Assembly: GCA_029256105.1 (NCBI GenBank)
Contig: JAQSYO010000026.1
Coordinates: 1-53,081 of the forward strand
Length of the DNA stretch: 53,081 nt
Reading direction: 5' to 3'
From: Herbinix sp.
GTDB lineage: Bacteria; Bacillota; Clostridia; Lachnospirales; Lachnospiraceae
Positions 1 to 9,149 of this stretch are shown piece by piece. Each line of letters begins with the position of its first letter. Within the stretch, counting starts at the first letter, position 1. A model generated the notes under the pieces. The model was not told the DNA's origin. It was given only the letters and a program-made list of their open reading frames with translations, and did not search any database. Made by a program: the position numbers and the translations under genes.

Positions 1-330
1 AATCGTTACCTCGTGAAATCTTCCAAGCAATGCTCCAAGATAAAGAATTGAGCTACGCATTTTACTAACGGATTCTTCTGATACATGAGTAGATGTAACG
101 ATGCTGCTGTCCACTCGGAGCGTATTACCGTCCCAGGATGTTTTACATCCCAACTCTTCCAGTATTTTTATCATATGAAATACATCAAGTATTTTGGGGC
201 AATTCTTAAGTATTGTAATTCCTTTATTCAAAATAGTAGCAGCAATTACAGGTAATGCTGCATTCTTTGAACCTTGTATTTTTAGCTCACCTTTTAACTG
301 CTCTCCGCCGATAACCTCGATGCTCGACAT
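1..330 (-). CDS. murA: UDP-N-acetylglucosamine 1-carboxyvinyltransferase MurA, 5' part
   Basis: The first 110 codons of a MurA/EPT-family enzyme run off the left edge. MurA transfers enolpyruvate from PEP to UDP-GlcNAc, the first committed step of peptidoglycan synthesis in the cytoplasm. The start ATG (328-330) is followed by MSSIEVIGGEQLKGELKIQG, then SKNAALP, which carries the conserved Lys-Asn pair of the active site, and later MRSSILYLGALLGR, typical of the family. The catalytic Cys loop should lie just beyond the edge. It is the last visible gene of the dcw cluster, 168 bp downstream of ftsW. The family assignment is firm; whether it is the main MurA or a second paralogue cannot be told from this fragment. 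Confidence 0.93.
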   Translation of the reverse strand, partial: MSSIEVIGGEQLKGELKIQGSKNAALPVIAATILNKGITILKNCPKILDVFHMIKILEELGCKTSWDGNTLRVDSSIVTSTHVSEESVSKMRSSILYLGALLGRFHEVTI

Positions 331-392
331 AGCACACCCCAGACAATGAAGGAAATATACTACTACTATATGAATTCCTGTTTGTCCGCGTG

Positions 393-422
393 CTAAGTCA
401 CCTTTTTTGAGTGGTGGCTTAG
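393..422 (-). other. 10-bp hairpin in the ftsW-murA spacer
   Basis: CTAAGTCACC at 393-402 pairs with GGTGGCTTAG at 413-422, with one G-U pair, around a 10-nt loop. No T-tract follows on the minus strand, so it is not a clear terminator. It may be an mRNA processing or stability element between ftsW and murA. The rest of the 168-bp spacer shows nothing I can name. Confidence 0.35.
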
Positions 423-498
423 TTTCATATCCTAGACACTGACTTTAATTATGCTTATTTGATACTATATTATGTTTTGACAGCGACTGAGATACTAA

Positions 499-1641
499 CT
501 ATCGTTCTCCCTTGATTTGGTTCGATACGCTCAACACTATTCCCATTTCAAAGAGGATAACCAAGACGGAGCTGCCTCCGTAGGAGATAAATGGGAGTGG
601 AATACCGGTGGAGGGTATTGTGTTCGTAACAACAGCGATATTGATTAATACCTGCGTTGCAATGTGGGCTAGTACTCCGGTGGCAATTAGGCCACCGAAT
701 AAATCCGTAGAATTTATCGCAATGATAAAAATACGCCAAATAAGTAAAATGAATAATAAGATCAGAGCGAAGGCGCCAAATAGCCCAAGTTCCTCACATA
801 TAACAGAAAATATCATATCATTATGAGACTCAGGTATGAATCCCAGCTTCTGCATACTTTCTCCAAGTCCCTTACCAAAGACTCCTCCGGAAGCAATTGC
901 ATATAAGCCCTGCAAAATTTGATAACCTTTTGGCTCTGTTTCTACATTCAACCATACAGTGATACGTTCCGATCGATAAGAAACAAAGAATACAAAGATC
1001 GAACCAAGTGCACCGAATAACAATCCTGATATAATATAATAGGCTTTCTTTTTGCTGGCTACAAAACAGATGGATACCATAATGACTCCGACAATCAAAG
1101 CAGTCGAAAAGTTTTCGATTATGATTAATCCCAACAAAGGGGATATGAATAAAACCACTCTTAAAAATCCACGAAATTTATCTAGCTTTTTTGGTGCCAT
1201 ATTTACTATGTAAGCAGTAAATAAAATTACTGCAATCTTGGTTAACTCAGAAGGTTGAAAACTACCTAACGGCCCCAAATTAACCCATCGTTTTGCTCCA
1301 TTGATAACATCACCAAAGAGCAAAACATAAACCTGCAATAGAATACAGAGAAAGTATAATATAGTGATTGGCTTTATTCGAATAATCGGTAAATTTTTAG
1401 CGTAGATTCTATAATCTATTTTTGATACAAACAACATTATCAGAATTCCTGCTCCTGCAAAAAGCGCCTGTTTTTCAAGAAAATGAGTTGCATTTCCATA
1501 GATTCTCTGTGCATTGTAAGAGCTGGTACTATAAATCATAACTAAGCCAAAGCATACTAGAAATAGTATCAGAAACAATAAGCTGTAGTCATAATAGCTA
1601 TGCATTTTTCTTTTATTTTCTTCCCCAGCTGTTCTGCTCAT
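499..1641 (-). CDS. ftsW: SEDS peptidoglycan glycosyltransferase FtsW/SpoVE
   Basis: This 380-residue polytopic membrane protein belongs to the SEDS family (FtsW/RodA/SpoVE), which polymerises lipid II into glycan strands together with a class B PBP. It has about ten hydrophobic segments. Signatures are GAKRWVNLGPLGSFQPSEL (residues about 114-132), the GVFGKGLGES loop with HNDMIFSVICEELG (residues about 273-286), and PSTGIPLPFISYGGSS near the C-terminus, all diagnostic of FtsW/SpoVE. A GGGAG ribosome site lies 7 nt before the ATG. It sits between murD and murA in the dcw cluster, which favours FtsW or its sporulation paralogue SpoVE over RodA. The two cannot be separated by sequence here. Confidence 0.93.
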   Translation of the reverse strand: MSRTAGEENKRKMHSYYDYSLLFLILFLVCFGLVMIYSTSSYNAQRIYGNATHFLEKQALFAGAGILIMLFVSKIDYRIYAKNLPIIRIKPITILYFLCILLQVYVLLFGDVINGAKRWVNLGPLGSFQPSELTKIAVILFTAYIVNMAPKKLDKFRGFLRVVLFISPLLGLIIIENFSTALIVGVIMVSICFVASKKKAYYIISGLLFGALGSIFVFFVSYRSERITVWLNVETEPKGYQILQGLYAIASGGVFGKGLGESMQKLGFIPESHNDMIFSVICEELGLFGAFALILLFILLIWRIFIIAINSTDLFGGLIATGVLAHIATQVLINIAVVTNTIPSTGIPLPFISYGGSSVLVILFEMGIVLSVSNQIKGER

Positions 1642-1696
1642 ACATACACTCCCGACTTACATGATTTATTAACAAGTAAATTTTACTTGTCATGTT

Positions 1697-3055
1697 TTAT
1701 AACATTTCCCTAACATATTCCTTAAATAACCTTCCGCGTTCTTCATAGTTCTCAAACATTCCCCAGCTGGCACAGGCCGGCGATAGTAAAACCGCATCTC
1801 CCGCTTTGGCCTTTTCGGCACACACCTTTACGGCGTCACGTAAACTATTAACCATAATAATGTTATTAAAACCGTGTTGTCTGGCCGTTTCAGCAATTTG
1901 GTCCCTCGTCTGACCCAGAAGAACAAGGTATTTTACTTTTCCATCGAAGGATATGATCCAATCATCAAAGGGTATCTTCTTATCATATCCACCGCCAATT
2001 ACCAAGGTAGGGCTTTTCATCGCCTGAACTGCTTTTATGGAAGCATCCGGATTCGTTCCCTTGGAATCATTGTAATACGTAACTCCATTTATAGTTTCTA
2101 CATACTCTATTCTATGTTCTACTGCTTGGAAGTTTGTAATTGCTTTATGGATAAATTCCATCGGAACTCCCATTGTGATAGCAATCCCTACCGCAGCCAT
2201 TACATTTTCATAACTGTGTTTTCCGAGTATTCGTAATTCATTCACATTACAGACTAATTGCTTCTCTCCTTTTACTGAGTAAAAGATATCATCCTCTTCC
2301 AGATAAATTCCATCGACTAATTTATTGGCACTGCTGAAGAATAGAACCTTTGTCTTAAGCCTTTTCGCCATTGAACGTAAGGTCTCATCCTCATAATTAA
2401 GCACACATAGCTCCGATGTTGTCTGATTCTTTGCTACATTTTCCTTCATCGCAATATAATTATCCATAGTATGGTGACGGTTTAAATGATCCGGAGTAAT
2501 GTTAAGTATTGCACTGATATCTGGTTTAAATTCGTGAATTGTCTCCAGCTGGAAGCTACTTAGTTCGATTACGGTAACAGCCTGCTCTGTCGCCTCCATT
2601 GCGATGTCAGTATATGGATTACCGATGTTACCCACCACATATACTTCTTCAAAATACGTATTCATAATCTCACCGACCAGGGTTGTAGTGGTCGTCTTAC
2701 CGTTTGTGCCAGTGATGCCGATTACTTTTCCTTTCGCAAAACGGTAGGCAAGCTCAATTTCTCCCCACACAGGTATATTCTTTGCTTGTATCCTTAAAAC
2801 TTCCGGATGATCAATTGCAATTCCAGGACTAATTACGAGCAAATCAAGGGTAGTAATAATCTCTTCCGATAGTTCACCTGTAACCAACCTGAAATTACGA
2901 TTTATATCGAATTTATCAAGAAAATCTTTGTCATTTAGGTTAGTATTGGAATCGAATAAAATGACATAAGCACCCTGCTTTTGAAGCAATCTTGTTGCGG
3001 ATATACCGCTTTTTCCTGCGCCAAATACCAATACTTTTTTATCTTTTAATTGCAT
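1697..3055 (-). CDS. murD: UDP-N-acetylmuramoylalanine--D-glutamate ligase MurD
   Basis: MurD (452 residues, normal length) adds D-Glu to UDP-MurNAc-L-Ala in the cytoplasm using ATP. The N-terminal Rossmann-like domain opens with KKVLVFGAGKSGISATRLL (residues about 5-23). The central ATPase domain carries the Mur-ligase P-loop GITGTNGKTTTTTLVGE (about 113-129), the ELSSFQLE segment and NITPDHLNRH. The C-terminal domain contains YYNDSKGTNPDAS and LLSPACASWGMFENYEERG, typical of MurD. The ATG follows GTGGAGGTAAATT. A small hairpin lies immediately before that ribosome site. It lies 111 bp downstream of mraY, the usual order in Clostridia. Confidence 0.96.
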   Translation of the reverse strand: MQLKDKKVLVFGAGKSGISATRLLQKQGAYVILFDSNTNLNDKDFLDKFDINRNFRLVTGELSEEIITTLDLLVISPGIAIDHPEVLRIQAKNIPVWGEIELAYRFAKGKVIGITGTNGKTTTTTLVGEIMNTYFEEVYVVGNIGNPYTDIAMEATEQAVTVIELSSFQLETIHEFKPDISAILNITPDHLNRHHTMDNYIAMKENVAKNQTTSELCVLNYEDETLRSMAKRLKTKVLFFSSANKLVDGIYLEEDDIFYSVKGEKQLVCNVNELRILGKHSYENVMAAVGIAITMGVPMEFIHKAITNFQAVEHRIEYVETINGVTYYNDSKGTNPDASIKAVQAMKSPTLVIGGGYDKKIPFDDWIISFDGKVKYLVLLGQTRDQIAETARQHGFNNIIMVNSLRDAVKVCAEKAKAGDAVLLSPACASWGMFENYEERGRLFKEYVREML

Positions 3056-3068
3056 AATTTACCTCCAC

Positions 3069-3086
3069 ATGCCTGCTCACAGGCAT
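3069..3086 (-). promoter_or_regulatory. hairpin directly upstream of the murD ribosome site
   Basis: ATGCCTG (3069-3075) and CAGGCAT (3080-3086) form a perfect 7-bp stem with a 4-nt loop, ending 2 nt before the TGGAGG of murD on the minus strand. A structurally similar hairpin precedes the TGGAGG of rpe (14495-14514). A role in 5'-end protection or translation control is an inference. Confidence 0.4.
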
Positions 3087-3166
3087 TCAAAACATTGCCT
3101 TGGTTGAAAATCATTTTCTTTCAAACTTTCCTTCAATATAAAACAAATTGCTTTGTGATTTCTAGT

Positions 3167-4135
3167 TTAATTGATTCCCATTAGTGCCACTAGACATAGG
3201 ATTGTAGTTATAATAGAAAAGACTGCAACCACTCTGGTTTCCGACCATCCCATTAGTTCAAAGTGATGATGGATTGGTGCCATTTTGAAGATTCGCTTTC
3301 CTCCAGTTAATTTGAAATAACTAACCTGAATCATTACTGACAAAATCTCAACCAGATATACAAGCGCTACGATCAAGATAAACAATGGCATCTGTAGCAT
3401 ATAAGCTGTTGCTGCTACGAACCCTCCAAGTGCCAAAGAACCGGTATCCCCCATAAATACTTTAGCCGGATATACGTTATATAATAAAAATGCAAGTAAG
3501 CTTCCTGCAACCGCGCCGGTAATTGGTGAGATATCACTTTTTACTCCTATTGCAACTACTGTGAAGAAGGTAGCAATCAGTACAGTAACACTGGATTCCA
3601 ATCCGTCAAGCCCATCTGTAAAGTTTGACCCGTTAACCGTTCCCAGAACCGTCACTAAGAATATGGGTACGAACAAATACGATACATCCAGATATTTGCC
3701 CCCTGAGAATGGAATCAACATTGCGGTACCAACATCTGTGAAATTCACAAGATAGTATCCCAGAATTGCTGTTACTAAAATCTGTGCCAAGAGCTTTTGC
3801 CATGCTCGGAGTCCCATGGAGCGTTTCATTACTACTTTTATGTAATCGTCCATAAAACCAATAATACCAAAACCGATGGTTGCGAACAGAACTGGAACAA
3901 TATTCCTGTAATCCTTTATATAGATAAGGGATGTTATTGAGATACTTAATACGATAACAATACCGCCCATGGTTGGTGTGCCTGATTTCTTTAGATGCGA
4001 TTGAGGCCCTTCTTCTCGAATGAACTGTCCAAATTTCAGTTTTTTTAGAAAGGGTATTAAAAGCGGACAAAGTATCACGCAAACACTAAATGATATGATA
4101 ACAGGTATAACAACTCTAAAGTCAGAAAAATTCAT
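3167..4135 (-). CDS. mraY: phospho-N-acetylmuramoyl-pentapeptide transferase MraY
   Basis: MraY moves phospho-MurNAc-pentapeptide onto undecaprenyl phosphate to form lipid I at the inner face of the membrane. The 322-residue product has about ten membrane segments. It carries GTPTMGG (residues about 51-57), the catalytic FMDDYIK, the GSNFTDGLDGL loop, YNVYPAKVFMGDTGSLALGG, and the MAPIHHHFE histidine loop. I place the start at the second Met (4135), because GGAGG sits 5 nt before it; an in-frame ATG 12 nt earlier overlaps that ribosome site. It is followed by murD and preceded by a spacer with two strong hairpins. Confidence 0.96.
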   Translation of the reverse strand: MNFSDFRVVIPVIISFSVCVILCPLLIPFLKKLKFGQFIREEGPQSHLKKSGTPTMGGIVIVLSISITSLIYIKDYRNIVPVLFATIGFGIIGFMDDYIKVVMKRSMGLRAWQKLLAQILVTAILGYYLVNFTDVGTAMLIPFSGGKYLDVSYLFVPIFLVTVLGTVNGSNFTDGLDGLESSVTVLIATFFTVVAIGVKSDISPITGAVAGSLLAFLLYNVYPAKVFMGDTGSLALGGFVAATAYMLQMPLFILIVALVYLVEILSVMIQVSYFKLTGGKRIFKMAPIHHHFELMGWSETRVVAVFSIITTILCLVALMGIN

Positions 4136-4220
4136 AGTATCCTCCATTCTTATGCACTAATCTTTTGTTCTATTATTAACCTAGCTATTATACTTTATAA
4201 CATTTGAAATAACAATACTC

Positions 4221-4288
4221 GATTACAGAAACAAGCTTTTTGTTTCTGTAATCCATGATGAAAGAAACATGTTTTGCGTTTCTTTCAT
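4221..4288. repeat. two consecutive perfect hairpins with a shared AGAAAC/GTTTCT core
   Basis: GATTACAGAAACAA (4221-4234) pairs perfectly with 4240-4253 around a 5-nt loop. ATGAAAGAAAC (4258-4268) pairs perfectly with 4278-4288 around a 9-nt loop. Both stems share the AGAAAC/GTTTCT core, and they are 4 nt apart. They fill the spoVD-mraY spacer (4148-4327). The minus-strand side lacks a clean T-tract, so terminators are not evident. A mobile palindromic repeat or an RNA processing site are the main options. Confidence 0.6.
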
Positions 4289-4327
4289 ACTCGTAGCGTA
4301 GTATACCAAGACCACAGTAGCATGCCC

Positions 4328-6280
4328 TTATTTACTATAATACAAAATCAAAGCACTATCCTTATCTACCGTATCACCAGGAAGCGGAAATTGTTCAATT
4401 ACATTGTCTCCTTCACCGACTGGATATAACTCTCCAAAATCATATATTTTCAACAAATCCTTGACTTCCTTCTTTGTCTTTCCAACAAAATCAGGTACCT
4501 GGAAGGATCCAATGTTATATGTTTCAATTTCTTTTTCCGAATAGCTTTCTTCAATTCCCAAATAAGGAAGGATATTACTATATAAATCTGAGATAACCGG
4601 AGCAGCAATAACTCCACCATAATAAATACCGGTTGGCTCATCAATTAATACAAGCGCTATTACCTGAGGATTATTAGCTGGTGCAAAACCAACAAAGGAT
4701 GAGATGTATTTAGCACTCCTTCTTGGGAGCTTTTCCGATGTGGCTGTCTTTCCTCCAACACGAAAACCTGGCAAATAAGCTCTTTTTCCGGTTCCCTCTG
4801 ATACTACTAATTCTAGAAGATTTTTCATTGTTTCTGAAGTTTCCTTGGTTACTGCATTAGGAGTGGTCGGGTAGTCAAGTGCTTGCACCTTCGTACCGTC
4901 CGAAGTCCGAATTTCAACCCCAAGATGGGGTGTTACCAAAGTTCCTCCATTTACTACAGCACTTGCGGCAGTTAACAATTGTAGAGGTGTAATCTGAAAG
5001 GATTGACCGAAAGACATCGTTGCTAATTCTACCGCACCAATGATATCAATTTTATGCATAATAGAGTTAGCCTCTCCAGGAAGATCTATTCCTGTTTTCT
5101 TAAAGAGTCCCAGCTTATTGTAATAATAATACATCTTTTCAACGCCAACCCTAGCACCGATTTCCATGAATACCGGGTTACAGGAGTTCTCGATACCTTC
5201 TATAAAGGTTTGACTTCCATGGCCCCCAGCCTTATGACAGCGAATAAGCCGATCTTCTACTTTTTTATAACCAGGACAATAGAATGTATCATCTAACTCA
5301 ACAACATGTTCCTCTAGTGCAGCCGTAGCAGTAACAATTTTAAAGGCTGATCCTGGTTCGTAGGTATCACTGATGCAGGCGTTTCTCCACATTCCATTCA
5401 GTAACTCATTTAATTTCTCTGCAGTCAGTGTTTGGCCGGCATAGTCTGCTGCTATCTCATCGATTAATTTATAGGGATCATTGAGATTAAATTCCGGTAC
5501 ATTTACCATTGCTAAAATCTCACCATTTTGAGGATTCATTACTATCATTTTAACATTGTTTGCATTCTTTGCTTGCATTACTTTCAGTGCAGCTTGCTCC
5601 GCATACTTTTGGATATTTACATCCAAGCTTAAATATAGATCGTTACCCTGCTGTGGTTCTATTCTATCTTCTGCAGCATTTTCTATTTCTACGCCATAAG
5701 CGGTAGTAAGCGTTAGGATGGTACCATCTATCCCTTTCAAGAATTCATCATATTTTGCCTCTAGGCCGATAATCCCTTGATTGTCGCTTCCCGTAAACCC
5801 GATTACTTTAGAGGCAAGACTATCATAAGGATAATATCTCTTATAATCTTCATCCACCATGACACCATCTAAATCATATTCCCGGATCTTATCAGCAATT
5901 TCTTTGTCTACGTTGGATTTTACTTTTTCGATGGAGGATACTTTCTCCACCCTTTTTCTTACTCTCTCTTCACTAAGTCCTAATAACTTTGATAAAATTT
6001 CAATAATACGTTCCGGCTCTTTAATTTGGGCATGTATAACGGAGATTGTGCACACCGGTTTATTCGTAGCAATTTCAATTCCATTCGCATCAAAGATACT
6101 TCCACGCTCTGCTTTAATTACCCTCTCCCTTTCATGGAGTTCTTGAGCGCGCACCGCATAATCTTCTGATTTTAAAATCATAAGATATCCCAATCTAATT
6201 GTCAGACCTAGTGCAGCCAGCATAATAACAGTAACTACCACTAGGATATTCCTTCTGTTATAGGTTCTATTTCTTGCCAT
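4328..6280 (-). CDS. spoVD: class B penicillin-binding protein, SpoVD-like, with one PASTA domain
   Basis: A D,D-transpeptidase that crosslinks peptidoglycan outside the membrane. It has a short cytoplasmic N-terminus, one membrane anchor (NILVVVTVIMLAALGLTIRLG), a dimerisation domain with RGSIFDANG, and a transpeptidase domain. Active-site motifs are S-x-x-K in EPGSAFKIV (nucleophile Ser), S-x-N as SCNPVF, and GGKTATSE in place of the canonical KTG. One PASTA domain (VPDFVGKTKKEVKDLL to the end) closes the protein, as in SpoVD, the partner of SpoVE in spore cortex synthesis. Position after another class B PBP and before mraY also fits. I prefer the Met at 6280 (650 residues, AAGG 10 nt upstream); an ATG at 6298 in the same frame is possible. 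Confidence 0.9.
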   Translation of the reverse strand: MARNRTYNRRNILVVVTVIMLAALGLTIRLGYLMILKSEDYAVRAQELHERERVIKAERGSIFDANGIEIATNKPVCTISVIHAQIKEPERIIEILSKLLGLSEERVRKRVEKVSSIEKVKSNVDKEIADKIREYDLDGVMVDEDYKRYYPYDSLASKVIGFTGSDNQGIIGLEAKYDEFLKGIDGTILTLTTAYGVEIENAAEDRIEPQQGNDLYLSLDVNIQKYAEQAALKVMQAKNANNVKMIVMNPQNGEILAMVNVPEFNLNDPYKLIDEIAADYAGQTLTAEKLNELLNGMWRNACISDTYEPGSAFKIVTATAALEEHVVELDDTFYCPGYKKVEDRLIRCHKAGGHGSQTFIEGIENSCNPVFMEIGARVGVEKMYYYYNKLGLFKKTGIDLPGEANSIMHKIDIIGAVELATMSFGQSFQITPLQLLTAASAVVNGGTLVTPHLGVEIRTSDGTKVQALDYPTTPNAVTKETSETMKNLLELVVSEGTGKRAYLPGFRVGGKTATSEKLPRRSAKYISSFVGFAPANNPQVIALVLIDEPTGIYYGGVIAAPVISDLYSNILPYLGIEESYSEKEIETYNIGSFQVPDFVGKTKKEVKDLLKIYDFGELYPVGEGDNVIEQFPLPGDTVDKDSALILYYSK

Positions 6281-6345
6281 TTTACCATAACCTTGCATCT
6301 CTTATCGTTTCATTTTATTACAAACAATGTCTCTTTATTCATGGA

Positions 6346-8532
6346 TTAGTCCAAAGCATCCGGATTATACTCATCTTCACTTGAATTTCCTGATAAATTT
6401 GCATTATTTTGATTTTCTGAAGTCTCTTCTTCATCACCGATAGAGGAATCACCGGAAGGATTCGTTGACTCTCCGGAATTCGTATTATTAGTATTTTCTT
6501 CTTCATTACCAGCAGAGGTATTATTCAAATTAGAACCGGATTGATTGTTATCCCCCGTTCCTTCCGTACCTTGGTTGTTATTATTATCCTGCGTAGCATT
6601 ATTGGTCTCAGTACCACCATTTGTTTCAGTATTGACATTTGTGCCATTATTGCCATTCACGCTTGTATCGCCATCTGTTCCTGTACTACCATTCGCCTTA
6701 TTCTCATCTTCCTTAGCTGGCAATAAATAATCTATTTCACCCTCCGGATAGATTCCAAGCGTCGGTAATATTTCAGTCATAATTCTACTAGCAAGCTTTG
6801 TTGCGATAGAACTGTCCGCTTGTTTTACTACATTCTGTGGCTCATCAATCATAACATATATTACAATATCCGGATTGATTGCTGGTACAGCACCTAGGAA
6901 GGATACTACGTATTTTCCATTCCCACGTGGCAGCTTTTCTGCTGTTCCTGTCTTACCACCAATAGCATATCCAGGAACCTTTGCACCTTGGGCGGTACCC
7001 GTCTCAACCGTCTGATACATATAGTTTTGTATAAACTCAGAAGTTTTCTCAGAAACAGTCTGCTTTACTAACAATTCATTAAATTCTTTAACCGTTGCTC
7101 CATTATCATTTACAACCTTCTTTACAACATGAGGCTCATAATAATATCCACCATTTATCAAAGAAGAATATGCCGCTGCCATTTGTACCATAGTCGTAGT
7201 AAAGGATTGTCCGAAACTACTAGTTGCAAGCTCAGTTGAATTCAAATTATCATAGGACATAATAATTCCAGATTCTTCACCCGGTAAATCAATTCCTGTC
7301 TTCTTACCAAAACCAAAGCTATTCTGATATCGATAAAAGATATCTTTCCCTTCCTGCGCAACAATTTGCATCAAAGCATCATTACAGGAAACCATCAGTG
7401 CTTGTCCTAAGGTTAATTCGCCATGGCCAGTGACCTTACTACATTGTATATAGCTGCCACCTACCTTTTCGCCACCATCGCAAAAGTATGTATTGTCTTC
7501 TGTAACAATATCTTCTTCAAGTGCTGCAGCAATTGTTACCGGTTTGAAGGTAGAACCCGGTTCAAAACCACTGCTAATAACATCATTTTTCCATAGTTCA
7601 TTTAGTGCCTTTGTTTTTTGTTTCTCCGTCATAGCTGCTGATTCTTCTTTTGTGTAAACGCCTTCTAGACTACTCGGATTATTTAAATCATATTCCTGAT
7701 TAGAGGCCATTGCAATAATTTCACCGGTATTCGGATTCATTACAAGTACTCCGATACTCTTACTACCAAACTCTGTGTTAAAAGCAATGATATGTTTTTG
7801 AATAATGCGCTGTACATTAGCATCAATTGAGCTGATAACAGAATTGCCATTTACAGGTTTCTTAACGATTCGTTCAATATTTAAATCAGAATCATAATAT
7901 CCATATTCTCTACCATTGGTTCCATTTAATGTATCATTATAAAATTCTTCTATTCCCCAATATCCGGTATTATCTGCTGAAGTGAAGCCTAGGACATCAC
8001 AAGCCAATGCATTGTATGGGTATGTTCTAACATATTCCTCTTCAAACCATACCCCCTTAATTTTACTATCCTCCTCAGCCAATAGAGCCTTAAAGCTTTC
8101 TACTACATCATATTTTAGATTTTTTATAACAGTTACGTATTGACTATCCGGCTTATCCTGCATTATGGTCTGGATAGTTTCCGCTTCAATTCCAAAATTA
8201 TCTTTAAGTGCTTTCAGTGTCGGGTTAATACAGTCCTCATTCTCCAACAATCGTTTCGGATCAAGGATAAGTCGATACTGAAGTTCACTTGTTGCCAACA
8301 CAGTACCATCACGGTCAAGGATATCACCACGCTTATAAGGCAGAACAGCACTAACATAGGATTGTCTCGATAATACAGTTTTCGCATAACGGTCACCATC
8401 CGTCTGCATAATGAAGATTAATCTTCCCATAAGCCCTACTAACAGTAGAGTAATAACACAAAATACAAGCAATAGCCTTGCTTGCATTCGTGATGAAAAT
8501 TTTTTAGTTGTTTTATCGAATGACTTTTCCAT
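6346..8532 (-). CDS. class B penicillin-binding protein (FtsI/PBP2-like) with long hydrophilic tail
   Basis: A 728-residue division-type transpeptidase paralogous to the neighbouring SpoVD-like gene. One membrane anchor (residues about 18-40) is followed by RGDILDRDGTVLA and the transpeptidase domain with EPGSTFKPV (S-x-x-K), SCNDALMQI (S-x-N) and GGKTGTAEKLPRG (intact KTG). No PASTA domain is present. Instead residues from about 606 to the end form a low-complexity tail rich in Asn, Gly, Thr, Ser, Glu and Asp that would extend into the wall. The ATG has GAGG 9 nt upstream. In this position of the dcw cluster it is probably the vegetative division PBP, paired with FtsW; the tail is unusual for the family. 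Confidence 0.88.
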   Translation of the reverse strand: MEKSFDKTTKKFSSRMQARLLLVFCVITLLLVGLMGRLIFIMQTDGDRYAKTVLSRQSYVSAVLPYKRGDILDRDGTVLATSELQYRLILDPKRLLENEDCINPTLKALKDNFGIEAETIQTIMQDKPDSQYVTVIKNLKYDVVESFKALLAEEDSKIKGVWFEEEYVRTYPYNALACDVLGFTSADNTGYWGIEEFYNDTLNGTNGREYGYYDSDLNIERIVKKPVNGNSVISSIDANVQRIIQKHIIAFNTEFGSKSIGVLVMNPNTGEIIAMASNQEYDLNNPSSLEGVYTKEESAAMTEKQKTKALNELWKNDVISSGFEPGSTFKPVTIAAALEEDIVTEDNTYFCDGGEKVGGSYIQCSKVTGHGELTLGQALMVSCNDALMQIVAQEGKDIFYRYQNSFGFGKKTGIDLPGEESGIIMSYDNLNSTELATSSFGQSFTTTMVQMAAAYSSLINGGYYYEPHVVKKVVNDNGATVKEFNELLVKQTVSEKTSEFIQNYMYQTVETGTAQGAKVPGYAIGGKTGTAEKLPRGNGKYVVSFLGAVPAINPDIVIYVMIDEPQNVVKQADSSIATKLASRIMTEILPTLGIYPEGEIDYLLPAKEDENKANGSTGTDGDTSVNGNNGTNVNTETNGGTETNNATQDNNNNQGTEGTGDNNQSGSNLNNTSAGNEEENTNNTNSGESTNPSGDSSIGDEEETSENQNNANLSGNSSEDEYNPDALD

Positions 8533-8562
8533 CGTATTTTACCTCATCAACTTCTACAGGAT

Positions 8563-9048
8563 TTATTCTGGTATGTCCTCATATTGTCTTACATAATCAT
8601 CCGTACTGCTTTTATAAGTTATCACCTTGTTTTTGTTCGGATATACCATGCCTAAATCTTCTACAGCAACCTTATATACATAATCCAAATCATAAGTTGT
8701 ATTCACCATCGCTTCTGCAGCATCATTTTCATGGGTTAAAGTTGTTAAATCCCTCTCCATTGAAATAATACTTTTATCCATAATGCTCACTTGTGTCTGA
8801 AGCATCAGATATTCCACACATACATATACAGTTGCAATGATTGCAGCGGTAAGTACCAGCAGCGAAGCAAAATTAATGCCTGACAAAGTTTTTGGATGTC
8901 TGTGCTCCTGTCTACGAGGTGAAGGCATCTCATATTGCTGTTCCTCTCGGCGAATATCCGGAGTAGCATTCAACTTACGAACCGTATTACCCTCTACATA
9001 GCTTGTCCCTTTATAATCGTATTGATATCGTCTCTTATTCGCATCCAT
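8563..9048 (-). CDS. ftsL: FtsL-like cell division protein
   Basis: A 161-residue bitopic membrane protein: a charged cytoplasmic N-terminus of about 75 residues, one membrane helix (FASLLVLTAAIIATVYVCVEYL, about 80-101), then an extracytoplasmic coiled-coil-like segment (TQVSIMDKSIISMERDLTTL). Sequence identity within FtsL/DivIC is always low. The call rests on topology, size and position between rsmH and the first PBP, exactly where FtsL sits. FtsL acts with DivIC and FtsQ/DivIB to hold and activate the FtsW-PBP synthase at the division site. The ribosome site GAGGGG lies 8 nt before the ATG. Confidence 0.8.
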   Translation of the reverse strand: MDANKRRYQYDYKGTSYVEGNTVRKLNATPDIRREEQQYEMPSPRRQEHRHPKTLSGINFASLLVLTAAIIATVYVCVEYLMLQTQVSIMDKSIISMERDLTTLTHENDAAEAMVNTTYDLDYVYKVAVEDLGMVYPNKNKVITYKSSTDDYVRQYEDIPE

Positions 9049-9149
9049 GCAAGAAACCCCTCTCTCCAGTTATATTATGTCATTTCATACAATTCCCCAT
9101 CATTCACTTATCACTAAGTACTTTGTTATCAAAATGACTATATATTTTT

